Part shown: positions 1-5,075 of the stretch, piece by piece
Layout of the letters: the number at the start of each line of letters is the position of its first letter
Numbering within the stretch: position 1 is the first letter of the stretch
NCBI GenBank assembly: GCA_002367235.1
Contig: DFBC01000164.1
Span: 1 to 12,730, forward strand
Source: Cellvibrionales bacterium UBA3090
Lineage (GTDB): Bacteria; Pseudomonadota; Gammaproteobacteria; Pseudomonadales; Porticoccaceae
Length of the DNA: 12,730 bases
Reading direction: 5' to 3'
Translations under genes and position numbers: made by a program
Notes under the pieces: generated by a model
Databases searched by the model: none
The model's input: only the letters and a program-made list of their open reading frames with translations
Told to the model about the DNA's origin: nothing

Positions 1-66
1 TAACTAAACTTTTTTACTCTTCAGGGCTCTAACCTCGTCACCCTTATCGCTACATGGAGTTTTGCT

Positions 67-783
67 GTGCGCCACTTATTGATTCTTCCCCTACTCTATC
101 TCTCACTGGCCTGCCAGGCACACGATGACCCCAGTAGGCGGCTGATATCCACGAATGGTTACGGTGAAATAAAAGTGAAACCCGACATTGCTATCATCAA
201 CCTCAGCGTACGGGCCACTCACAAGTCAGGTCAGGACGCCAAGCAGGATGTTGATGACAGGGTAAACAACTTTCTTGATTCGCTCAAACACATGAAGATC
301 AAACAAGAAGACATCATCGCCTCATCCATCAGACTCAGTCCTCGATATGAACACCACAGTGGCACACGCCTTTTTACTGGTTATGAAGCGGTGCGAACGC
401 TCTCTGTCACACTGCATAAAATGGAACAACTTACTGGCGTTATGGACCAAGCTCTCGAACAACGCATAGAGGGCATTGATAATATTCAATATGACAACAG
501 CCAAATGGAGCAGCATATGCAGGCTGCTCACTCACAGGCAATCTCAGATTCCAAGATGAAAGCCGCTGCACTGGCTAAAGCCTATGATGCAGAATTAGGC
601 CCAATTATACGTATCGACTACCACCGAAATACGCCCGTCTATCGTGGAAAAATACAAAGTGATTCGATGGAAAGAGTACAAATGATGCAGGCCGCCCCAT
701 CGCGCCCCGGCACCTATCTGCCCGACCAAATTACTTATAGCGATAACATCCAAGTTCAATTTGACCTGATTATTAATCCCTAA
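67..783 (+). CDS. SIMPL domain (DUF541, YggE-like) secreted protein
   Basis: This 238-residue protein belongs to the SIMPL/DUF541 family, whose E. coli member YggE is linked to oxidative-stress defence. The biochemical role of the family is not settled. Residues 1-18 look like a signal peptide: Arg2, a Leu-rich core at 4-14, then an Ala-Cys-Gln-Ala stretch ending at A18. The Cys at 16 is not in a good lipobox because Ser occupies -3, so signal peptidase I cleavage into the periplasm is more likely than lipidation. The SIMPL domain starts at 'STNGYGEIKVKPD' (residues 28-40) and runs to the C-terminus. The start is a GTG preceded by TGGAG at 55-59 with 7 nt spacing. The DUF523 gene follows after 27 bp on the same strand, so the two are probably co-transcribed. 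I see no clear promoter in the 66 bp upstream that are visible. Family assignment is firm; function is not. Confidence 0.85.
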   Translation: MRHLLILPLLYLSLACQAHDDPSRRLISTNGYGEIKVKPDIAIINLSVRATHKSGQDAKQDVDDRVNNFLDSLKHMKIKQEDIIASSIRLSPRYEHHSGTRLFTGYEAVRTLSVTLHKMEQLTGVMDQALEQRIEGIDNIQYDNSQMEQHMQAAHSQAISDSKMKAAALAKAYDAELGPIIRIDYHRNTPVYRGKIQSDSMERVQMMQAAPSRPGTYLPDQITYSDNIQVQFDLIINP

Positions 784-810
784 AACTCACACAAAAAAAA
801 AGAGAATAAG

Positions 811-1359
811 ATGAGCGACCTTTCTGCTGTCCACCTAACCAGTCAACGCGACCTTCAACCAAAAGTTGGAATCAGTGCCTGCCTAGTGGGAGAACCCGTT
901 CGCTATGATGGTGGTGACAAATATCACCAGTTAATCAACGAAGAATTATCACCCTGGCTCGACTTGCAGGTTATCTGCCCAGAGGTTGAAGCTGGACTGG
1001 GCACACCTCGCCCACCCATAAAGCTGGTAAAAGACCAAGGTAAAACCCGCGCTTTGGGTGAAGAGAACAGCCGTGTTGATGTCACCGAGGCATTAACAGC
1101 CACGGCACAAAAATTGAGCACAACTCAATGCCAGGACTTGTGTGCTTATATCGTAAAATCGCGCTCACCCAGTTGCGGGTCCGGCTCGACCCCAAGGCAT
1201 GATATAAGTGATTTGTCTACTGAGAGTGGTGACGGATTATTTGTGGAGGCACTAAAGACCACCCTCCCCAACATAGTAATTGTGGAGGAAAGCAGCCTCA
1301 ATGATGTTCAAAAATGCAAAGAATTTTTGGAGCAGTGCTATTTATTAAGCGAACGCTAA
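811..1359 (+). CDS. DUF523 (TudS-like) protein
   Basis: This 182-residue protein carries the DUF523 signatures in order: 'ISACLVGEPVRYDGG' (21-35), 'VICPEVEAGLGTPRPP' (54-69) and 'VKSRSPSCGSG' (115-125). Some DUF523 members, called TudS, use a [4Fe-4S] cluster held by three cysteines to desulfurise thiouracil or thiouridine. C24, C56 and C122 sit in the three signature motifs and could be such ligands. That is an inference from family knowledge, because DUF523 is broad and not every member is tested. About 18 N-terminal residues precede the conserved core and the protein is slightly longer than typical single-domain members. There is no C-terminal DUF1722 domain as in E. coli YbgA. The ATG start has a modest AGAG (801-804) 6 nt upstream. 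It lies 27 bp after the SIMPL gene, probably in the same operon, and converges with the PII gene to its right. Confidence 0.85.
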   Translation: MSDLSAVHLTSQRDLQPKVGISACLVGEPVRYDGGDKYHQLINEELSPWLDLQVICPEVEAGLGTPRPPIKLVKDQGKTRALGEENSRVDVTEALTATAQKLSTTQCQDLCAYIVKSRSPSCGSGSTPRHDISDLSTESGDGLFVEALKTTLPNIVIVEESSLNDVQKCKEFLEQCYLLSER

Positions 1360-1394
1360 CTGTTAGTGATGACCGGGATAAGTGCATCCAGATA

Positions 1395-1410
1395 CACATC
1401 CAGGGATGTG
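1395..1410. other. Stem-loop at convergent gene junction
   Basis: CACATC (1395-1400) and GATGTG (1405-1410) form a 6-bp stem with a CAGG loop, placed immediately after the TAG stop of the minus-strand PII gene. CATCCAG is also directly repeated at 1385-1391 and 1397-1403. Neither strand has a T-tract after the stem, so this is not a classical intrinsic terminator. It could protect the 3' end of the PII transcript. Confidence 0.3.
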
Positions 1411-1749
1411 CTATACCGCATCACTTCCGGTCTCTCCGGTACGGATGCGAATAACCTCTTCAAGCGTGGTAATAAAGATTTTCCCATCGCCAATTTTTCC
1501 CGTATGGGCTGACTTGGTAATAGCTTCTACAACCGTATCGACCTGACTGTCGTCGGCAGCAATTTCCAATTTTACCTTGGGCAGAAAATCCACCACATAT
1601 TCGGCGCCCCGATAGAGCTCAGTGTGCCCCTTCTGACGACCAAAACCTTTCACCTCAGATACCGTGATGCCTTGCACCCCAATTTCAGCAAGTGCCTCAC
1701 GAACATCATCCAGCTTGAAGGGCTTTACCACCGCAGTAATAAGCTTCAT
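1411..1749 (-). CDS. glnK: Nitrogen regulatory protein P-II (second copy, downstream of amtB)
   Basis: This 112-residue PII signal protein is a trimeric sensor of 2-oxoglutarate, ATP and ADP. It controls AmtB, the NtrB/NtrC pair and glutamine synthetase adenylylation. Visible hallmarks are the T-loop 'YRGAEY' at 46-51 with uridylylation-site Tyr51, Q39 and K58 for 2-oxoglutarate contact, the B-loop 'TGKIGDGK' at 83-90, and R101/R103 near the C-terminus. The reading frame extends 24 codons further upstream, but the family begins at MKLITAVVKPF and AAGG lies 7 nt before that ATG, so the start is set at 1749. It is 84% identical (94/112) to the PII protein at 3192-3530. An intrinsic terminator separates it from amtB, so it may have its own promoter. 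The glnK versus glnB label is uncertain; the symbol is given for its link to amtB. Confidence 0.93.
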   Translation of the reverse strand: MKLITAVVKPFKLDDVREALAEIGVQGITVSEVKGFGRQKGHTELYRGAEYVVDFLPKVKLEIAADDSQVDTVVEAITKSAHTGKIGDGKIFITTLEEVIRIRTGETGSDAV

Positions 1750-1839
1750 ATGACTACCTTTTACCTTTTCTGTATTGCAATAACCGCATGAAAAGATACA
1801 CGTTCTTCTATTGAATTGCACCCAGATTTACATTTTTCC

Positions 1840-1855
1840 ATAACGCTCGTGCCAA
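1840..1855 (-). promoter_or_regulatory. Sigma-54-like element with defective -12, upstream of second PII gene
   Basis: Read on the minus strand, TTGGCACG (1855-1848) is a perfect -24 block, followed by AGCG and then TTAT where TTGC is expected. The essential GC of the -12 element is missing. The block begins directly at the T-tract of the amtB terminator, about 100 bp before the PII start. It may be a weak or decayed sigma-54 promoter, or chance. Confidence 0.3.
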
Positions 1856-1888
1856 AAAAAAGGAGGCTGATCTGGATGATCAGCCTCC
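1854..1888 (-). terminator. Rho-independent terminator of amtB
   Basis: GGAGGCTGATC (1862-1872) and GATCAGCCTCC (1878-1888) form a perfect 11-bp GC-containing stem with a 5-nt loop. On the minus strand it is followed at once by eight T residues (1861-1854). It lies 30 bp after the amtB stop codon. It should end most of the porin-PII-AmtB transcript before the second PII gene. There is no T-tract on the plus-strand side. Confidence 0.93.
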
Positions 1889-1918
1889 CCAAAGGAAGAA
1901 AAAATTGGTGAAAAGAGA

Positions 1919-3172
1919 TTACTTGCCGCTAGCAAACTCTGGGTAGGCTTCAATACCACACTCAGAAGCATCGACACCTTCATACTCTTCCTGCTCACCC
2001 ACCCGAATACCAATGGTAGCTTTCAGGATAGCCCAGACAATCAAGCTCGCCACAAAGGTCCAAGCGAAGATAACGCCTATACCGGTAAGCTGTCCCATCA
2101 AGGTGGCGTCTTCGTTGCCTGACAGGCATACAGCCAACAGTCCCCAGATACCGACGACTCCATGAACAGAAATCGCACCAACAGGATCATCAATTTTCAG
2201 CTTATCCATCGTTGTCACAGAGAAGACAACCAGGATACCGCCCACGGCACCAATTAGTGTTGCACCGATACCACCCCAGTTTAAGGGCTCGGCAGTAATA
2301 GCGACCAGACCAGCCAAGGCTCCGTTCACCGCCATGGTGAGGTCAGCTTTGCCAAACATGAAATGTGCAAGGAGCAAGGCCGCGATCAAACCGCCACAAG
2401 CTGCGGCATTGGTATTAACAAATACATCTGCAACTGCGTTGGCTTCACCAATATCAGACACTTTCAGCTCTGAACCACCATTAAAGCCAAACCAGCCCAT
2501 CCAAAGGATAAACATACCAATGGCTGCTAGCGGCATATTGGCACCGGGAATAGCATTAATATGCCCATCTTTTGTGTACTTGCCTTTACGTGCACCCAGT
2601 AACAGAACGCCAGCCAATGCTGCTGCCGCACCACACAAGTGAACAACACCTGAGCCTGCGAAATCCTGGAAACCCGCAGCGTCAAGGAAACCACCGCCCC
2701 ACTTCCACATACCCTGCATAGGATAGATAACACCCGTCATCACGACGGCAAATACTAAAAATGCCCAAAGCTTCATCCGCTCTGCCACTGCACCAGACAC
2801 AATAGACATGGCTGTTGCGACAAACACAACTTGGAAAAAGAAGTCTGAAGCGCCGGAATAGTATGTCTCACCGCCACTGGCCAGCACTTCTTCGGCCGTC
2901 GCATTGGAAATACCATTACCAAACCACATATCAGGCAGAATGCCACCCTCACTGCCACCGTACATAATGGTATAACCCATCAGCAGGTACATGATGCAGG
3001 AAACGGCGAATAACGCCACGTTCTTGGTTAGAATTTCAGTGGTATTTTTTGAGCGCACCAAGCCCGCTTCCAACATCGTGAAGCCTGCTGCCATCCACAT
3101 AACCAGCGCACCGCACACGAGAAAATAAAACGTGTCCAATGCGTATTTTACTTCAATAATTTCAGGACTCAT
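1919..3172 (-). CDS. amtB: Ammonium transporter AmtB
   Basis: This 417-residue inner-membrane Amt/MEP/Rh channel moves ammonium into the cytoplasm. It is a hydrophobic multi-helix protein with the family signatures. D170 and the twin histidines H178 ('GVVHLCGA') and H337 ('ISVHGVVGIWG') match the E. coli AmtB conduction residues D160, H168 and H318. F117 and F230 fit the phenylalanine gate and W158 the recruitment tryptophan. The first helix begins almost at the N-terminus (residues 12-37), with no cleavable signal peptide like that of E. coli AmtB. The C-terminal tail (about 390-417, 'ECGIEAYPEF') resembles the PII-responsive tail of the family. It may belong to the subclass described as the marine subtype, but that needs a profile search. 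The start has GGGAGA 8 nt upstream. It follows a PII gene by 19 bp and is followed by a strong terminator. Confidence 0.96.
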   Translation of the reverse strand: MSPEIIEVKYALDTFYFLVCGALVMWMAAGFTMLEAGLVRSKNTTEILTKNVALFAVSCIMYLLMGYTIMYGGSEGGILPDMWFGNGISNATAEEVLASGGETYYSGASDFFFQVVFVATAMSIVSGAVAERMKLWAFLVFAVVMTGVIYPMQGMWKWGGGFLDAAGFQDFAGSGVVHLCGAAAALAGVLLLGARKGKYTKDGHINAIPGANMPLAAIGMFILWMGWFGFNGGSELKVSDIGEANAVADVFVNTNAAACGGLIAALLLAHFMFGKADLTMAVNGALAGLVAITAEPLNWGGIGATLIGAVGGILVVFSVTTMDKLKIDDPVGAISVHGVVGIWGLLAVCLSGNEDATLMGQLTGIGVIFAWTFVASLIVWAILKATIGIRVGEQEEYEGVDASECGIEAYPEFASGK

Positions 3173-3191
3173 TGTTCAAATCTCCCGTGTT

Positions 3192-3530
3192 TTAAACCGC
3201 TTCCACACCAGTTTCACCGGTACGGATTCTAATAACTTCCTGTAGATCGGAAATAAAGATCTTACCGTCACCAATTTTTCCAGTGTGCGCCGCCGAGGTG
3301 ATTGCCTCGAGAGCTCCGTCTACCATGTCATCTGCAAGTGCCAACTCAAGCTTTACCTTTGGTAGAAAATCCACCACATACTCGGCACCGCGGTAGAGTT
3401 CTGTGTGACCTTTTTGTCGTCCAAAGCCTTTAACTTCCGTTACCGTAACGCCCTGAACACCGATAGCGGCGAGAGCTTCTCGCACGTCATCCAATTTGAA
3501 GGGCTTTACAACTGCTGTGATCAATTTCAT
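3192..3530 (-). CDS. glnK: Nitrogen regulatory protein P-II (upstream of amtB)
   Basis: This 112-residue PII protein contains Q39, T-loop 'YRGAEY' with Tyr51 (46-51), K58, B-loop 'TGKIGDGK' (83-90) and R101/R103. GlnK-type PII proteins block AmtB by inserting the T-loop when nitrogen is plentiful, and position 19 bp before amtB in the same operon is the classical glnK-amtB arrangement. The frame is open for 16 more codons upstream, but AAGGAG (3537-3542) 6 nt before the MKLITAVV start fixes the shorter form. Compared with the second copy at 1411-1749, residues 32-62 including the whole T-loop are identical. The 18 differences fall mainly at 63-80 and 94-97. Expression probably comes from the sigma-54-like promoter upstream of the porin, modulated by the hairpin at 3553-3575. 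Confidence 0.95.
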   Translation of the reverse strand: MKLITAVVKPFKLDDVREALAAIGVQGVTVTEVKGFGRQKGHTELYRGAEYVVDFLPKVKLELALADDMVDGALEAITSAAHTGKIGDGKIFISDLQEVIRIRTGETGVEAV

Positions 3531-3552
3531 CGTATGCTCCTTAGGAACTAAA

Positions 3553-3575
3553 GTGCTCCCGTCAGACGAGAGCAC
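3553..3575 (-). terminator. Intercistronic hairpin, possible attenuator between porin and PII gene
   Basis: On the minus strand GTGCTCTCGT and ACGGGAGCAC pair as a 10-bp stem (one U-G wobble) around a 3-nt loop. The sequence that follows, TTTAGTTCC, is only a weak T-tract, so termination would be partial at best. The stem ends 10 nt before the AAGGAG ribosome site of the PII gene. It could stabilise the porin mRNA, trim expression of glnK-amtB, or affect ribosome access. Confidence 0.5.
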
Positions 3576-3589
3576 CACCTATTTTTTAA

Positions 3590-4366
3590 TTACAGAGATT
3601 TACTAATGGCGAAGACAACAGAGCTGTCACACCAGTCAGTGCCCCAGCACTCATCGCTATCCAGATCGGTATCGATCCAGCTCAGAGAGAAGTCCAAGCC
3701 TGACCAGGATTTATTCAGCGTAATAGAGTAGTCAGAGTAGCTATCTTCTCCATCACCCAGAAATGCTTGTTCAGCATCTTTAGGATCACTGTCATCACTG
3801 TCGAACTCAAATGAGTTAAGGCCATAGTGCAGGTCGAGAGAAAATTCCTGTGGCAAACTGAAGCTATAGTCTGCGTACACATAGAAAAACTCACCCGTCT
3901 CTAGCCAGTAATCATCTGAGTAGGCAAAACCAAGGGTCGCATCGGCAAAAGAAACGCTAGCGTACAATTCTTGATAATCCAGATCACGCTTACCAGTAAG
4001 TGTGAATTCTGTCTCGTTAGATGAAGGATAATCGTAGTACAAATAACCTACGTCGTAAGTCACATCTTCAGTGATATTACCGCCGTAACCCACATAGTAA
4101 TCAAGCTCCATATCAGCATCTGAGCTGTCTGGATCCTGGAAATCAACCATCGATGCCCAAGTACCTATATAGATGCCATTTTCAAAGGCAACATCAAATC
4201 CACCCTGGATAGCAGGGCTAGTATCATTCTGTGAAATACCACGGAACTTATAGTCTGTAGTTAATGACACATTACCTGATACTTCAGCGGCCTGTGCAAA
4301 TGACGCCGCCAAAGGTAGAGTCAACACCAGCGACGTAACAGCTAAGGATTTCTTAAAAGTGCTCAT
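3590..4366 (-). CDS. TorF-family putative outer-membrane porin
   Basis: This 258-residue protein matches the TorF-like putative porin family (TIGR02001 type), recognised by 'TTDYKFRGISQNDTSPAIQGG' (about 36-56). Residues 1-26 form a clear signal peptide: KK at 5-6, a hydrophobic core, and cleavage after Ala-Gln-Ala at 24-26. The mature part is rich in Asp, Tyr and Ser with alternating beta-strand character, and ends in a strand-like 'SSVVFAISKSL', as expected for a small outer-membrane beta-barrel. C240 and C246 near the end might form a disulfide. The frame has an ATG six codons earlier, but GGGAG (4373-4377) 6 nt before the ATG at 4366 selects the shorter form. The substrate is unknown. Its place as first gene before glnK-amtB, behind a sigma-54-like promoter, suggests a role in nitrogen nutrient uptake; that is an inference. 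Confidence 0.85.
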   Translation of the reverse strand: MSTFKKSLAVTSLVLTLPLAASFAQAAEVSGNVSLTTDYKFRGISQNDTSPAIQGGFDVAFENGIYIGTWASMVDFQDPDSSDADMELDYYVGYGGNITEDVTYDVGYLYYDYPSSNETEFTLTGKRDLDYQELYASVSFADATLGFAYSDDYWLETGEFFYVYADYSFSLPQEFSLDLHYGLNSFEFDSDDSDPKDAEQAFLGDGEDSYSDYSITLNKSWSGLDFSLSWIDTDLDSDECWGTDWCDSSVVFAISKSL

Positions 4367-4424
4367 ATGTTTCTCCCAAAACAAAAATGTAAATTACAAC
4401 TAATTAATAACTTCAAAGTGATTA

Positions 4425-4442
4425 ATGCATTTGACGTGCCAA
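4425..4442 (-). promoter_or_regulatory. Sigma-54 (RpoN) promoter of the porin-PII-amtB operon
   Basis: The minus strand reads TTGGCACG-TCAA-ATGCA. The -24 block matches the consensus YTGGCACG completely and the -12 block matches 4 of 5 positions, including the essential GC at 4428-4427. The GG and GC pairs have the exact sigma-54 spacing. Transcription would start near 4415, giving a leader of about 50 nt before the porin ATG. Sigma-54 control is typical of glnK-amtB operons. Confidence 0.75.
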
Positions 4443-4495
4443 CAATCCAAAAACCCGTTACTTATAGCCACAGGCGCAACTTACAAACAAATGAC

Positions 4496-4510
4496 GGCCA
4501 CTATTGGTGC
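4496..4510 (-). promoter_or_regulatory. Possible NtrC half-site (proximal)
   Basis: The 15-mer GGCCACTATTGGTGC keeps one perfect NtrC half (GGTGC at 4506-4510), while the other half matches only 2 of 5. Its centre is about 88 bp upstream of the predicted sigma-54 start site, a normal enhancer distance. It is weak alone and supported only by position and the companion site at 4537-4551. Confidence 0.35.
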
Positions 4511-4536
4511 AGAAGAAACCCAAAAACACCTATTTC

Positions 4537-4551
4537 GCACCAAAATAGGGC
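4537..4551 (-). promoter_or_regulatory. Possible NtrC binding site (distal)
   Basis: GCACC-AAAAT-AGGGC fits the NtrC pattern GCACC-N5-GGTGC with one perfect half and 3 of 5 matches in the other. It is centred about 129 bp upstream of the predicted sigma-54 start site and 41 bp from the proximal candidate, roughly four helical turns. This resembles the paired enhancer layout of glnA promoters. It could also affect the divergent ubiK gene. Confidence 0.45.
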
Positions 4552-4552
4552 T

Positions 4553-4564
4553 TTCTGATCAGAA
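4553..4564. repeat. Perfect 12-bp palindrome in the divergent spacer
   Basis: TTCTGATCAGAA is a perfect inverted repeat between the NtrC-like sites and the ubiK promoter candidate. It could be an operator for a dimeric regulator acting on ubiK or the porin operon. No known regulator motif is recognised and chance is possible. Confidence 0.3.
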
Positions 4565-4614
4565 GGCATGCCCAGTGATCATGCGGATTATCGGTGTGCG
4601 GGAATTACTCGCTT

Positions 4615-4623
4615 TGCTAGAAT
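4615..4623 (+). promoter_or_regulatory. Extended -10 promoter candidate for ubiK
   Basis: TGCTAGAAT contains a TAGAAT -10 element (5 of 6 to consensus) with the TG extension one base upstream. No good -35 is present at 16-18 bp, as is usual for extended -10 promoters. Transcription would begin near 4630, about 24 nt before the ubiK ATG. Confidence 0.5.
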
Positions 4624-4653
4624 GGCCTACCTCTTTACGAAAGCTGATCGATA

Positions 4654-4905
4654 ATGAAACCAGATGACTTAATCAACCAATTCTTGCATCAACTGAATAC
4701 CGTCGTTACTCCTGGCGCGGAAATACTCAACAGTGAGCTTCAACAAAAGATTCGCTCAGCTGCACAAATCGCGTTTGAAAAACTAGACTTAGTCACCCGA
4801 GATGAATTTGACGCCCAGCGCGCTGTGCTAGGACGCACAAGAGAAAAATTGGAAGCGGTCGAAAAACAAGTGGCAGAACTTGAAGTGCGTTTGACTGAAA
4901 AGTGA
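4654..4905 (+). CDS. ubiK: Ubiquinone biosynthesis accessory factor UbiK
   Basis: This 83-residue protein of the BMFP/DUF526 (YqiC) family assists aerobic ubiquinone synthesis, where UbiK works with UbiJ in the soluble Ubi complex. The family core is visible: an amphipathic N-terminal helix (about 1-25), 'KIRSAAQIAFEKLDLVTRDEFDAQ' spanning about 32-55, then 'LGRTREKLEAVEKQVAELE' as a C-terminal coiled coil (59-80). It is slightly shorter than the E. coli protein (about 96 residues), lacking the Pro-rich tail. The ribosome site is weak (GAAAG around 4639-4643). The start is chosen because the family begins a few residues before this helix and a TGA stop lies a short distance upstream in frame. 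It is divergent from the porin operon and 170 bp before yifB. Confidence 0.9.
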   Translation: MKPDDLINQFLHQLNTVVTPGAEILNSELQQKIRSAAQIAFEKLDLVTRDEFDAQRAVLGRTREKLEAVEKQVAELEVRLTEK

Positions 4906-4978
4906 AACCACCAAAAACTCAGCCGACAACAACGCTAGGGTAAGATAGAACGGGAACAAATTTACAGCCTGAAACAAA

Positions 4979-5047
4979 GTTGGTGCACAGGAGTGCGCCA
5001 ACCTAGTGCAGAACCATCAGCACAAAACAGGTCAGCATAGAATGCTG
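4979..5047 (+). other. Two stem-loops in the ubiK-yifB spacer
   Basis: The first stem-loop (4979-5002) pairs GTTGGTGCAC with GTGCGCCAAC, 10 bp with one G-T wobble, around an AGGA loop. The second (5033-5047) pairs CAGCAT with ATGCTG around AGA. Neither is followed by a T-tract, so they are not intrinsic terminators. The spacer also repeats AGCCTGAAA at 4966-4974 and 5052-5060. They may be an mRNA processing or stability element, or a structured 5' leader of yifB. Confidence 0.4.
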
Positions 5048-5075
5048 TCTTAGCCTGAAAACCACGGAGGGTATC

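Noticed and set aside
1750..1821. 24-codon N-terminal extension of the second PII gene (and 16 codons, 3531-3578, for the first)
   Set aside because: PII proteins begin at MKLI/MKKI and both genes have a Shine-Dalgarno just before that ATG. The extensions are unlike each other.
1862..1888. Terminator hairpin considered as bidirectional
   Set aside because: Only the minus-strand side carries a T-tract; the plus-strand side continues with A-rich sequence, and the DUF523 gene ends 500 bp away.
4425..4667. 80-residue plus-strand open frame in the porin/ubiK spacer, and a 63-residue frame at 4367-4558
   Set aside because: Both lie across the predicted sigma-54 promoter and NtrC-like sites, have no family resemblance and no good ribosome site. 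The spacer is better read as regulatory DNA.
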